A stretch of DNA of 64,000 bases from CAZHEV01 sp964531335 [NCBI: uncultured bacterium] (lineage in GTDB: Bacteria; Eisenbacteria; RBG-16-71-46; CAZHEV01), in the NCBI GenBank assembly GCA_964531335.1, contig CAZHEV010000007.1, forward strand, positions 132,909 through 196,908, in the 5' to 3' direction. Position numbers and translations under genes: made by a program. Shown here piece after piece: positions 17,731 through 26,170 of the stretch. The stretch's first letter is position 1; each line of letters begins with the position of its first letter. Under the pieces are notes generated by a model, which worked only from the letters and a program-made list of their open reading frames with translations, was not told the DNA's origin and searched no databases.

Positions 17731-19041
17731 TTAACGGTACTTGATTTCCTGCCCCGGATGAATTATGCGCGGGGTGATCAGGGTTATGAGCTCGCTCTTC
17801 GAAGTGGAGTGGATCGTTTTGCCGAACAGCGCGCCAAGCAGAGGGATCCGGACGAGCAGCGGGATCCCCCTTCGTATTTGCTCGGTTCGTTCCCTTATGA
17901 GACCGCCGATGAACAGGGTATGGCCGTCCTTTACGAGGACATCCGTGGTGACCTCGGCCGTAGTCTTCGAGGGAAGGCCCTCGTCCACGACTCCATCGGA
18001 AAGCTCCGGATGAATCTTCATGAGGACATAACCGTCCTCGGCGATCGTCGGTATGATTCTGAGCTGGGCACCGATGTCGAGGAATTCCACGGATTGTATG
18101 ACAGTGTTGTCCACGGTGGTAATCACCGAGAAGCCGAGCTGGCCGCCGCTGATTATCTCCGCCTCCGTGCCGTCGATCGCGAGAAGCCGCGGCGCGGCAA
18201 GGGTGTTGAGCTCGTCTATGCCCTCTATGGTCTCCAATGTGGCCTGGAAGTCGCCCTTCGCCCAGGCGACGAATACTCCGTCTCTCCTCACGACCGTGGG
18301 CGTCGTGAATCCCTCACCCTTGAATTCACCGCCTGCGTCGCCCGGAGAGAAGAGCACGGACCAGTCGATGCCGAACGTTATGTCTCTGGACAGCTTGGCC
18401 TCGATTATCTTGGCCTCGATAAGAACTTGCCTGGGCCGACGGTCGAGGTCGTGGATGACTTTGGCGACCCGATCCAGTACGTCGGGGCGGTCTTCGACCA
18501 CGACCGCTCGAAGGGGAGGGTACTTCGTGACTCTGCCTGTCTTCGACAGGAGCTGGTTGACCACGATCTGGATGTCCTCGGCCGGGGCGTAGTCGAGCCT
18601 GAAGGTTCGGACATCGTTGAGCACTGTCTCGCCATACTGGTCGTCTGACATCTTGTGGACATAGTATATGTCGTCGCGCTTCACCGCCCGACAACCCACC
18701 ATGGCGGCAACGGAGCTCAGCGCCTTCTCGAAGGGAACTCCGTTGAGCTCTATCGATACATGTCCGCCCACTCGGTCGCCGCTCACTATGTTGAGCCCTC
18801 GGGACTTTGACAGCATCGCGAGGAGCTCCCTTATGTCCATTTCTCTGACGGATAAGGTGACCGGCTGCTGCTCCGAGAGCCCGGCTCCTTCGGCGGTTGC
18901 CGCCGGGGGGCCGTGCGGGCGCGGGTCGGCGGCGGTTCCGGCGGGTACCTGGTCTCCGCCCGCCTCGCCGAAGAGGCCTAAGGTCATAGCGCCCAGGGCC
19001 GCCAGGAACAGGAAAAACGTATGCTTGCGAAGCGTGGTCAT
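17731..19041 (-). CDS. pilQ: Secretin of the type IV pilus (PilQ-like)
   Basis: This 436-residue protein starts with a hydrophobic signal segment. It continues with an STN-type small domain (LSVREMDIRELLAMLSKSRGLNIV at about 60-85), a secretin N1/NolW-type domain (FRLDYAPAEDIQIVVNQLL near 150), and the secretin barrel domain from about 215 to the end (EAKIIEAKLSRDITFGIDW, then the conserved VKDGHTLFIGGLI and IPLLGALFG motifs). It forms the outer-membrane ring through which the pilus leaves the cell. It is shorter than typical PilQ and lacks AMIN repeats. Its ATG overlaps the stop of pilP by four bases, so it ends the pilM-N-O-P-Q operon, as is usual. Confidence 0.9.
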   Translation of the reverse strand: MTTLRKHTFFLFLAALGAMTLGLFGEAGGDQVPAGTAADPRPHGPPAATAEGAGLSEQQPVTLSVREMDIRELLAMLSKSRGLNIVSGDRVGGHVSIELNGVPFEKALSSVAAMVGCRAVKRDDIYYVHKMSDDQYGETVLNDVRTFRLDYAPAEDIQIVVNQLLSKTGRVTKYPPLRAVVVEDRPDVLDRVAKVIHDLDRRPRQVLIEAKIIEAKLSRDITFGIDWSVLFSPGDAGGEFKGEGFTTPTVVRRDGVFVAWAKGDFQATLETIEGIDELNTLAAPRLLAIDGTEAEIISGGQLGFSVITTVDNTVIQSVEFLDIGAQLRIIPTIAEDGYVLMKIHPELSDGVVDEGLPSKTTAEVTTDVLVKDGHTLFIGGLIRERTEQIRRGIPLLVRIPLLGALFGKTIHSTSKSELITLITPRIIHPGQEIKYR

Positions 19042-19577
19042 GATTTATTCCCCATGGTCAGCCTGTAGGTGACTCCTGTTCTTTCCAGGACGACCCAGCT
19101 GGAACCTATCTCGATCACGGCGAAGCCGGCCACTCGGTCGCCCTCTGAGACGAGTCGGCCTTCAATCGCCGCCTGGCGGTGGTCCCCGTCGATGAACACG
19201 CCCGTCAATTTCGGCATCGGTTGCGTTTCCGGGGCGGAGGGTCCGGCGTCACCGGAAGGCCGGGCGGGGATCTTCGCCGGCGTAGAGAAAATGTCGCGCG
19301 CCGTCGCGGCGGCGGGCTCCCGCGAGCCCCCCGGGGCCCGTCTGAGTACTTGATCCGCGCTCCATGAAGGTGCGCTTTCGCCGGCCGCCTCCATTCTCGC
19401 CATGAGGACGCCGTAGGCGAGGTTCGCATCGACCGCGGGGTCGAAGGGGGCCGTCTCCACGGTTCCGGGCGGCGCGAGGTACAAGGTCGCACAGCATGTA
19501 AGAAGAGCCGCCAGAGGGACGGCCGTCTTGGACACCAGCGCTCCAATGAGTAGCCTCTTGAGAGCGGCGACGGTCAT
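19038..19577 (-). CDS. pilP: PilP-like pilus alignment protein
   Basis: The 179-residue protein has an N-terminal hydrophobic segment (about 14-35), a low-complexity linker, and a C-terminal beta domain (PKLTGVFIDGDHRQAAIEGRLVSEGDRVAGFAVIEIGSSWVVL) typical of PilP/GspC homology regions. It would link the inner-membrane PilMNO complex to the secretin. The start ATG at 19577 overlaps the pilO stop (ATGA), and its own stop overlaps pilQ. The longer frame upstream is out of frame with pilO and is not coding. Assignment rests on position plus the C-terminal domain. Confidence 0.75.
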   Translation of the reverse strand: MTVAALKRLLIGALVSKTAVPLAALLTCCATLYLAPPGTVETAPFDPAVDANLAYGVLMARMEAAGESAPSWSADQVLRRAPGGSREPAAATARDIFSTPAKIPARPSGDAGPSAPETQPMPKLTGVFIDGDHRQAAIEGRLVSEGDRVAGFAVIEIGSSWVVLERTGVTYRLTMGNKS

Positions 19578-20119
19578 CTCCGGCCCCCTCGCCCAGGCGC
19601 GAAGTAGAGCGCCAGGTTGAAGCTCGCCGCACAGCCTCCGTAGGCGTCCTCGCGCGCTATGCTGAGGTCGTTGACGCGCGTGAGTTGAGACGCTGTTTCT
19701 ATTCTGTCGAGAAAATCGTGGAGCGCCGGGAAAGCGCCGGTTGCCTGAACGTCGATTTCGAGCTCCCTGAACAGGCCGTTGCCTCTCACTCCGGACGGTG
19801 TGACGCGTTCCACCCGGACCCCGGTCCCCTCCGCCAACGCCGCTATCTGTTCGAGAAAGTGATCGAGGTTCATTTCGGCGGGCAACTTGGACTCGCAAGC
19901 CTCGAGCGCCGAGGAGATTCGCTCTATCTCCTCGTCGACGCCGGCCAGCGCCCCCTCGGCGCGAGACAGAATCCCGACAGCCTCTCGGAAGTCGCGCGCG
20001 CGCTCGGTCGCAACGAGGAATGGCTTTATGTGATGGCCGGCGATGAGGGCGGAGGCCGCGCAAACGACTATTAGAAGGCAAGCCCGTCCCAGTATGTCCA
20101 TCCTCTTCAAATCGGTCAT
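19574..20119 (-). CDS. pilO: PilO-like pilus inner-membrane protein
   Basis: The 181-residue protein has one transmembrane helix at about 11-29, then a coiled-coil-like helix (residues 35-75) and a ferredoxin-like periplasmic domain containing FLEQIAALAEGTGVRVERVTPSG and LEIDVQATGAFPALHDFLDRIE. That last segment is the typical PilO pattern. It forms a heterodimer with PilN and aligns the secretin with the motor. It begins directly after the pilN stop (TAG-ATG) and overlaps pilP. Confidence 0.85.
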   Translation of the reverse strand: MTDLKRMDILGRACLLIVVCAASALIAGHHIKPFLVATERARDFREAVGILSRAEGALAGVDEEIERISSALEACESKLPAEMNLDHFLEQIAALAEGTGVRVERVTPSGVRGNGLFRELEIDVQATGAFPALHDFLDRIETASQLTRVNDLSIAREDAYGGCAASFNLALYFAPGRGGRR

Positions 20120-20758
20120 CTACGTCTTACCGTTGTCGGTGCCGCCGTCCCGCGGGGCCGGGGGACCGGCCCGGCGGTCGACGGAACATTCTATTTCGAA
20201 CTCTACGCGGGTAGCCGGTCCGGAGCCCGACACGTCCCGGGTCCAGATCAGGTCGACCTCGGAGAACCCGTCGGCCGTTATCAAATGTCTTATTATCTCC
20301 CCCACCTCGCGGTTCCCGGGCGCCCAGCCCCGCATCTTCAAGTAGGCACGACAGCCCTGTCCGCCCTGGGCGGCGGGATCGTGATCCGGCAGCGAGCACC
20401 TGTTGATCTCCAGGTAGCCCAGATGGCTATCGGGAGTCAGGGCGGCGCCGAGAACGGCTATGATCGCGGCGACCTTGTGGTCGGCGCCGACAAGGGAGAT
20501 CGCCTCGTACCTTCGCTCGATACGGTCGCGTTCGGCAAACAGAGCGTCCGCTCGGTCGAGGCCGTGCCTCATGACGTCGTATCTTCCGGTCAATCCCGAC
20601 AGCTCGGAGTTCCGGCGCGTCACCGCCAAGTCGAGGCTCGCATAGAGCGCCGCTCCCAATGCCGCGGCGATTCCAACCCTAAGCGCCCATTGGCGGATCA
20701 AACGGCGGCTCTCTCTGCGAGCCGCGAGGTCCGGAGGGATCAGGTCTATGACCCTCAT
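20120..20758 (-). CDS. pilN: PilN-like pilus inner-membrane protein
   Basis: The 212-residue protein begins MRVIDLIPPDL, a short cytoplasmic segment like the PilN motif that docks on PilM. One transmembrane helix follows at about 26-45, then a periplasmic helical and beta domain. The start ATG at 20758 overlaps the pilM stop (ATGA). The C-terminal half contains Cys residues around 145-165 (NRCSLPDHD, QGCRAYLK) that could form a disulphide, which is uncommon in PilN. Confidence 0.8.
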   Translation of the reverse strand: MRVIDLIPPDLAARRESRRLIRQWALRVGIAAALGAALYASLDLAVTRRNSELSGLTGRYDVMRHGLDRADALFAERDRIERRYEAISLVGADHKVAAIIAVLGAALTPDSHLGYLEINRCSLPDHDPAAQGGQGCRAYLKMRGWAPGNREVGEIIRHLITADGFSEVDLIWTRDVSGSGPATRVEFEIECSVDRRAGPPAPRDGGTDNGKT

Positions 20759-21852
20759 GGCAACCCGCCTCCCGACCAGATCGCGCAGCAGGCGGCGGTG
20801 GCAAAGGCGTGGCCGTCGTCGCGCTCGAAAACCTCCTCCAGGCGGAGGCCCTTCATAGGATCCATAACCTCGAGGCCGAGCTGTGAGTGAAGCGTTCCGC
20901 GCAGGGTTTCGTTTCCAGCAAGCGGCCCGGTGAGTATGATTCCCGAGACCTCGAAATGCCGAAGGAAGGAGGCGCAGTACCCCAGGCAACCTGATGCTTC
21001 GCTCGCCAGCTCCATGAACTCCGATTCAAGGAGATCGAGAGCACGCCTGCGCGGTCCCGCGGCACGCTCGCCCGGGACGGTCTCCACGTCCGACGCGCCG
21101 GGGCGCGAAGTGTTTTCCACAAGCGCCGCCGCCCCGATCGGGTCCGGGCTCAGCTCGCGCTGGAGGCGCCTGGAGAGCTCGTCCTCGCTCCAGGTCAGAA
21201 TGCGCTCGAGCAGAACGTGACCGTTCTGAAAGACCGAGATGGATGTGGCGCCGGTTCCCGTGGCCACGGCCAGGTACCGCTTCTCCGGATCGCACCTGGC
21301 CGCCTGTTCGGCCAGCGCGCAGGCGGGGGTGACAATCCTGGTTATCCTCAGCCCGAGGCTGTCCGTGTCCGACAGGATCCGCTCGATCATCTCGCGCGGT
21401 GCGCTGAAGGCCAGGACCGTGGTGCCGTCGTCCCCATGGCGTCTTGCCCAGTCGGGCAGCCGCAGGTAATCGAGGACCACGTCGTCCAGCGGATCTTCCA
21501 GATGCTCGCGGGCATGAGCGGCGACGAGGTGGTCGAGCGATCCCGAGTTCTTAGCTCCCAGGTTCAAGGGGAAGATATCCAGAGAGGGCGAGCTCAGCGC
21601 GCAGACCGCCGCCCCGCGCGGCAGGCGCCCGCGCTTGTCTCCGTCCACGAGGCTTGCGCGGGACATTCTCCCCCCGCGGAAGTCGCCCGGCCGAAGCTCC
21701 AGAAGCTCCCACTCGGTATTCTTCTCGCGGACCTTGCGGTGGGCCAGGCGCAGCACCCCTCCTCCCGCCTCGACACCGACGCCGCCGGGCGCGATCGCCC
21801 TCCATGACCGGAGTATGCCGTTTTGCTTTGCTCCGGCGGTCAGAGTCGCCAT
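20755..21852 (-). CDS. pilM: PilM-like actin-fold ATPase
   Basis: The 365-residue protein follows the PilM plan: an actin-like fold with LAVATGTGATSISVFQNGHVLLERIL near 195-220 (phosphate-binding strand-turn-strand) and IILTGPLAGNETL near 305 (adenosine-site Gly pair). It sits on the cytoplasmic face and binds the PilN N-terminus. It is divergent from PilM of model organisms: the N-terminal phosphate loop (residues 20-40) is not clear, so ATP binding may be weakened. The start ATG at 21852 has GGAGGG seven bases upstream. It leads the tightly overlapped pilMNOPQ run. Confidence 0.75.
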   Translation of the reverse strand: MATLTAGAKQNGILRSWRAIAPGGVGVEAGGGVLRLAHRKVREKNTEWELLELRPGDFRGGRMSRASLVDGDKRGRLPRGAAVCALSSPSLDIFPLNLGAKNSGSLDHLVAAHAREHLEDPLDDVVLDYLRLPDWARRHGDDGTTVLAFSAPREMIERILSDTDSLGLRITRIVTPACALAEQAARCDPEKRYLAVATGTGATSISVFQNGHVLLERILTWSEDELSRRLQRELSPDPIGAAALVENTSRPGASDVETVPGERAAGPRRRALDLLESEFMELASEASGCLGYCASFLRHFEVSGIILTGPLAGNETLRGTLHSQLGLEVMDPMKGLRLEEVFERDDGHAFATAACCAIWSGGGLP

Positions 21853-21941
21853 CGCACTTCCCTCCTGGTGTCACGCCGCGACCGCGAGGGAGCCCGCGCT
21901 GCGGGCGAAGCGGCGTTTCAACCGATGCGCCTTGCCACGCT

Positions 21942-22460
21942 CTAGTTCGAGTCGTGGGCGCCGTCGTTCGCTATGAGCCGGCCGGTCTTGATGTAGAACT
22001 TCCAGCCGGTGGTGCCGTCGGACGTCGCGGCCGTTATGTCGGTCTCCGTGATGTCGCAGAGCACCGTCCCGTCGTGATTGAACGGGTTCTCGGGCATGGA
22101 CCTCTTCAGATAGGGGCCATACTTGTAAGTCGCGTCCTCGCTGACGGCGGTGACGCCTCCGAAGGATGTGTACCGCGTCATCTGATTGACGAAAGCCGTC
22201 GCGGCCTCGACGGCGGTAGTGACGTCCGAGCCGTCAGACTCGTTCTTCTCACCCGGATACACTCCGCCGTGCTGGTGGTAGTAGAGCTCCACGGCGCTTC
22301 GCAACTCGGCTAGACTTGTCTCGAGCGCCGAGAGCTTAGCGTCCTCACCGCTTTCCTTGAATTGCGGGATCGCGATGGCGGCCAGAGCGCCCAGTATGAG
22401 CACTACTATCATCAGCTCCACCAAGGTGAACCCCAATCTGCTGCCGAGCTTGTTCCTCAT
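21942..22460 (-). CDS. Major prepilin candidate (type IV pilin / GspG-like)
   Basis: The 172-residue protein has a textbook class III signal: a 12-residue basic leader (MRNKLGSRLG), cleavage before FTLVELMIVVLILGALAAIAIPQF, and Glu at mature position 5. The globular part has the typical helix, a variable region, one Cys (VLCDITET), and an ending of GWKFYIKTGRLIAND type common in bacterial pilins and pseudopilins. The start ATG at 22460 follows AGGAGG. It lies between pilC and pilM, suggesting that it is the main subunit. A pilin versus a GspG pseudopilin cannot be settled from sequence alone. Confidence 0.85.
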   Translation of the reverse strand: MRNKLGSRLGFTLVELMIVVLILGALAAIAIPQFKESGEDAKLSALETSLAELRSAVELYYHQHGGVYPGEKNESDGSDVTTAVEAATAFVNQMTRYTSFGGVTAVSEDATYKYGPYLKRSMPENPFNHDGTVLCDITETDITAATSDGTTGWKFYIKTGRLIANDGAHDSN

Positions 22461-22543
22461 GTTCTGTTCCTCCTTCTGCGAACCCCTTGCGGGTCGGTGC
22501 CGCCCCGGGCGGCGAACGGGACTCTCCACGGCGCTCGTGCCCA

Positions 22544-23692
22544 CTAGTTGATGGCCCGCGACATCCTGAATATCGGAACGATCAGCGATACTGCTATCAG
22601 GCCTACTAACAGGCCCATGACCACCAACAAAGCGGGCTCTACCAGGCTGGTGAAGCGCCGGACGTCGCTTTCCAGCTCCTCGCGATACCGTTCCGCGAGG
22701 TTACCCATGACTGTGTCGAGTGCGCCCGACTTCTCCCCGGTCGCCACCATGAGCTTTACCGTATTGGGCAGAAAGGCGGCCTCCTCGAAGGCCGGGGTGA
22801 CGCCGTGTCCCACTTCGACATGTCTCAACAGATTGTCGAAGAAGGCGCCATATCGGGTGTCCCTTATGATGCCGCGTGCGATTTCGACGGAGTCGAGGAG
22901 CGGAACATGGCTCGCCAAGAGCAAGCCCAGGCTCGAGAAGAGCCTGTACAGATAAGCCTCCTCGTAGAGCCTCCCGACGAGGGGTATGAGCACCTTGACC
23001 CTGTCCCATGTCCGGCGGAGCGGGCCCATGCTCCAGCTCCAACGGACTGCGCATATCACGAAGAGTGTTATCGGCGGCAGGAGCCACCATCTTGAATGGG
23101 CGGCCGAGGAGACTGATATGAGCACCCTGGTGGTGGCCGGAAGCTCGCTCTCCACGCCGGCGAACAGATCGGCGAACCGTGGAAGCACATATGACATTGT
23201 GAAGAGCAGAACGCCCACCATAACAAGTAGCAGCACAATGGGATAAGTCGTGGCTTCGCGAATCCGGGCGCGAAGCCCCCGCTCGATCTCCAGTATCCCC
23301 GCGAGCCGGCCGAGACTCTCGAGCAGCGCGCCGGTCGCCTCGCCGGCGCGCACCAAGTTGACGTAGAGAGGCCCGAAGGCCGAGGGATGTCGCTCGAGGC
23401 TCTCCGAGAAAGAGGCGCCGCCTTGAAGGTCCCCGTAGACGCGGCGGAGGGCGTTCGCGAAGGCGTCGGACCGCGCCTGGTCGGAAAGGGCGCGAACGGA
23501 CGGCGCCAGGGTGTTCCCGGTTCGCAGAAGCAGCGCGAGCTGGCGTGTGAATATGAGAAGCTCGTCCACCGAGACCTTACTGGGCGCGAAAAGCGACTTG
23601 CGCGCGAGCGTGCTCCATCGGGCGCCCGCGCGGCCGAGATCGCCGCCTTTCTCGCAGGTCTCTCTCTCTATTCCAGCTAGGTTTATGGCCAT
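22544..23692 (-). CDS. pilC: PilC/GspF inner-membrane platform protein
   Basis: The 382-residue protein has the two repeated GspF cytoplasmic domains (first: FTRQLALLLRTGNTLAPSVRAL near 35-60, second: LFSSLGLLLASHVPLLDSVEIA near 250-275). Three hydrophobic helices lie at about 148-170, 198-220 and 355-378. It anchors the extension motor and passes subunits into the pilus. The start ATG at 23692 follows GGGAG at five bases; longer in-frame starts have no good site. It is the first gene of the minus-strand core pilus run and is divergent from the second minor-pilin set, with 191 bases between the two starts. Confidence 0.9.
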   Translation of the reverse strand: MAINLAGIERETCEKGGDLGRAGARWSTLARKSLFAPSKVSVDELLIFTRQLALLLRTGNTLAPSVRALSDQARSDAFANALRRVYGDLQGGASFSESLERHPSAFGPLYVNLVRAGEATGALLESLGRLAGILEIERGLRARIREATTYPIVLLLVMVGVLLFTMSYVLPRFADLFAGVESELPATTRVLISVSSAAHSRWWLLPPITLFVICAVRWSWSMGPLRRTWDRVKVLIPLVGRLYEEAYLYRLFSSLGLLLASHVPLLDSVEIARGIIRDTRYGAFFDNLLRHVEVGHGVTPAFEEAAFLPNTVKLMVATGEKSGALDTVMGNLAERYREELESDVRRFTSLVEPALLVVMGLLVGLIAVSLIVPIFRMSRAIN

Positions 23693-23883
23693 AGTAACTC
23701 CCAATCTGTAAATCGGTAGGAGATAAGGCATCCTTGAGAGATTCAGGGGGTGAGGAAAAGCGGCCGGCGGATCGAGAACGCCTGGCGAATGCCGATATTG
23801 GCTACGGGCCGGCACGTCCCGCGGCCGGGCGCTGGACGCCTTCACCTGTGATGCCCGCTACACGGCCGCCTACGGGGATTGGT

Positions 23884-25146
23884 ATGGAGCGTAGACGAGG
23901 TGATAAAGCTTCGGGACCGGTTGGGAGGCCGGCGGGGTTCGCGTACGTTGTAGTGCTCCTGCTGGTGACGGTCCTGACCGTGGCGGGGCTCTCCATTCTA
24001 TCGAAGAGTGCGATACTTACATTCGCGACCTTGGATCGAGGCGAGGCCGTCTCGGCTGAATACCTGGCTGAGGCGGCGGCAAATCACGCCGTGTGGTTGC
24101 TGCTGCACGATCCCTCGTTTCCCGTCGAGGAGGACAGGTATTACATGCACTCGCTGGGAGCGGGCCGCTACGGATACATGGCCCGGCGGCATAGCGGTTC
24201 AACTTTTGCAACTATTGCGGCCCTGGGGGCCGCGGGCGAGGCCGTGGTTCGCAGAAGCTACGTGGTGCATATAAAGCCCCCCGCCGCCGGCTCAATGATC
24301 ACCGGAGTTTACACAGGCGACGGTTCTGACGACAGGGCTATAACCGGCGTAGGCTTCCAGCCGGACGTCGTCATCGTGAAATCCGAACGAAACTACCGGG
24401 CGCTGATCAGGACCTCCACGATTGCGGGCGATGCGGCCAAGCCCATGGAAGGAAGAAAAGCCTTGGAGAGCAACCTCATCCAGTCCCTCGACCCGGACGG
24501 CTTTACGGTGGGGAGCGACAACTATGTGAATGGAAGCGGCTACCGCTACTACTGGGCGGCCTTCAGGGCCGTCCCGGGACGGATGGGCCTGGGCACCTAC
24601 ATCGGCGACGGCTCCTACGGCAGAAGCGTGTCCGGCTTGCCCTTCAGCCCGCATCTGGTCTTCGTCTTCTCCGAGGACAGGCGCGAGGCCGTGCACAAGT
24701 GCTCCGGCACGGGACTGTCGTTTGTGTTCGGAAGAGGGTGGCCCAGCTTGGACTGCGTGCTCGACCCCATGTCGCCCGACGGCTTTCGAGTCGGTTCCAA
24801 CGAACGGGTGAATAAAGCGGGTGAGAGATATCACTACGTTTGTTGGCCCCAGATAGCGGGCCGCCAGGTCTTCGCCGCCTACACCGGCGACGGTTCGGAC
24901 GACAGAAACCTACAGGGCTTCGGCCTGGGGCCGGAGTACATGATCGTGCAGTCCCTGTCGTGGCCCAGAAACGCGGTGCATCGGACGGCCTCTATCTCAG
25001 GCGACCAGACTCTTTATTTCAGGCCGTCCTGGAGCTCCTCGAATCTTATCCAGGCGTTTCTTCCGGACGGAGCCCAAATGGGACGGGACTGGGACGTGAA
25101 CAGGAGTGGATGGGACTATGCGTACTATGTTTGGGCCAGAGACTAG
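23884..25146 (+). CDS. PilX/GspK-like minor pilin with three tandem repeat domains
   Basis: The 420-residue protein has a basic N-terminus, then one hydrophobic helix (about 19-45, AYVVVLLLVTVLTVAGLSIL) followed by the 'AEYLAEAAANHAVWLL' pattern of the PilX N-terminal family. From about residue 139 three repeats of roughly 92-98 residues follow (starts near 139, 237 and 329). Each opens with a YTGDGSDDR-like turn, has a G-F-x-P-x-x-x-x-V-x-S strand, and ends with DGF-x-V-G-S plus VN-x-x-G-x-x-Y-x-Y-x-x-W. Similar GDGS...GFQPD domains occur in phage and surface proteins of unknown function. The repeats probably form a surface or tip adhesin domain. It overlaps the fimT-like gene and leads a four-gene minor-pilin run. 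An upstream ATG at 23851 is also possible. Confidence 0.7.
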   Translation: MERRRGDKASGPVGRPAGFAYVVVLLLVTVLTVAGLSILSKSAILTFATLDRGEAVSAEYLAEAAANHAVWLLLHDPSFPVEEDRYYMHSLGAGRYGYMARRHSGSTFATIAALGAAGEAVVRRSYVVHIKPPAAGSMITGVYTGDGSDDRAITGVGFQPDVVIVKSERNYRALIRTSTIAGDAAKPMEGRKALESNLIQSLDPDGFTVGSDNYVNGSGYRYYWAAFRAVPGRMGLGTYIGDGSYGRSVSGLPFSPHLVFVFSEDRREAVHKCSGTGLSFVFGRGWPSLDCVLDPMSPDGFRVGSNERVNKAGERYHYVCWPQIAGRQVFAAYTGDGSDDRNLQGFGLGPEYMIVQSLSWPRNAVHRTASISGDQTLYFRPSWSSSNLIQAFLPDGAQMGRDWDVNRSGWDYAYYVWARD

Positions 25147-25711
25147 GAGGACGCACGAGAAGGCCCCGGCTGGGCGGGGCGGGTTCACTTTGGTGGAGCT
25201 GGTGATAGTGATGCTGGTTTTGGGCTTGGTGGCGGCCGCGGGCCAGCCCGTCATCAACTCGTCGGTGGATCGGGCGAGGCTCTCCGCCGCGGCTGACCAG
25301 GTGGTTGCCGCTCTGGAGTATGCACGGCACTCGGCCGCGGCCTGCGGTAGTCCCTGGCGCGTTACGGTGGACGCGACAGCCGACACGCTCGGCGTGGAGC
25401 GGTTGAGGTCCGATGTAGATTTCACCGACCCGGCCCTTACCGAGGTCGCGAGGTCGCAGGCGGAGGCCCTCTCCTATTCCGCGGTCCGGCATCCGGCTAA
25501 CAGGGGCTCCCGGTACAGGGTCGATTTCGGGAACGGAGCGGGTTACCGGAGCGTTGATGTGGTATCCGCGGAGTTCTGGTCCGGCGGCTCCGTAATATTC
25601 GACGCGCGCGGCGTCCCCTCGGGCGCCGGCCGGGTGGTGCTCGAAAGAGGCGGCCGTAGGGCCACCGTGACACTGGACGCGCTGACCGGAAGAGTGTCGC
25701 GGAGCGACTGA
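25118..25711 (+). CDS. FimT/GspH-like minor prepilin
   Basis: The 197-residue protein has the prepilin motif GGFTLVELVIVMLVLGLVAAAG at about residue 21, and a beta-rich globular domain beginning DRARLSAAADQVVAALEYARHSAAACGSPWRVTVD, the characteristic GspH/FimT strand order. It overlaps the end of the preceding gene in another frame. The ATG at 25118 is 11 bases after AGGAG; a GTG at 25106 and an ATG at 25127 are alternatives. It probably takes part in the initiation complex of the pilus tip. Confidence 0.8.
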   Translation: MRTMFGPETRRTHEKAPAGRGGFTLVELVIVMLVLGLVAAAGQPVINSSVDRARLSAAADQVVAALEYARHSAAACGSPWRVTVDATADTLGVERLRSDVDFTDPALTEVARSQAEALSYSAVRHPANRGSRYRVDFGNGAGYRSVDVVSAEFWSGGSVIFDARGVPSGAGRVVLERGGRRATVTLDALTGRVSRSD

Positions 25712-25724
25712 TTGGAGGTGGAAG

Positions 25725-26108
25725 GTGCCTTGTCGCAGATCCGGGTTCACGCTGGTCGAGGTTCTGCTCTCCATAGCCATACTCGGCGTCTCCGCGCTCG
25801 CGATCTCACGCGTTTACACGGCGGGGCCTGCGACCGCCGAGATCCGGGTGGCGGAGGGGCGGACGAACAGCGCGCTCAGGAGCCGGATGGAGAAGCTACA
25901 GGCCATGCAATTCGATCACCTTTCCTCCGGGAGCGAGACGGTGGTCATTCAGGGGGATGACCTCACCCTGTCATGGACGGTATCCGCCGTAGACCTGGAT
26001 GGAGACCTGACGCCCGAGGCCTCGGCGAAGCTCATAACGGTTACCTTGGGCGACAGGTCGTTGACGACTATAGTGGTGGACCACGGCGGGCGGATAGGAA
26101 AGATCTAA
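25725..26108 (+). CDS. PilV/GspI-like minor prepilin
   Basis: The 127-residue protein begins MPCRRSGFTLVEVLLSIAILGVSALAIS, the prepilin signal of PilV/GspI type with Glu at mature position 5. The small C-terminal domain fits GspI proportions. The start is GTG at 25725 with GGAGG six bases upstream. It follows the fimT-like gene by 13 bases and precedes the PilW-like gene, the normal H-I-J order. Confidence 0.8.
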   Translation: MPCRRSGFTLVEVLLSIAILGVSALAISRVYTAGPATAEIRVAEGRTNSALRSRMEKLQAMQFDHLSSGSETVVIQGDDLTLSWTVSAVDLDGDLTPEASAKLITVTLGDRSLTTIVVDHGGRIGKI

Positions 26109-26170
26109 GCCCCCCTGCGCTGCGCCGGCCGGGTTGGGGACAGGGGTCAAATCGAGGGACTGAGACGGCG

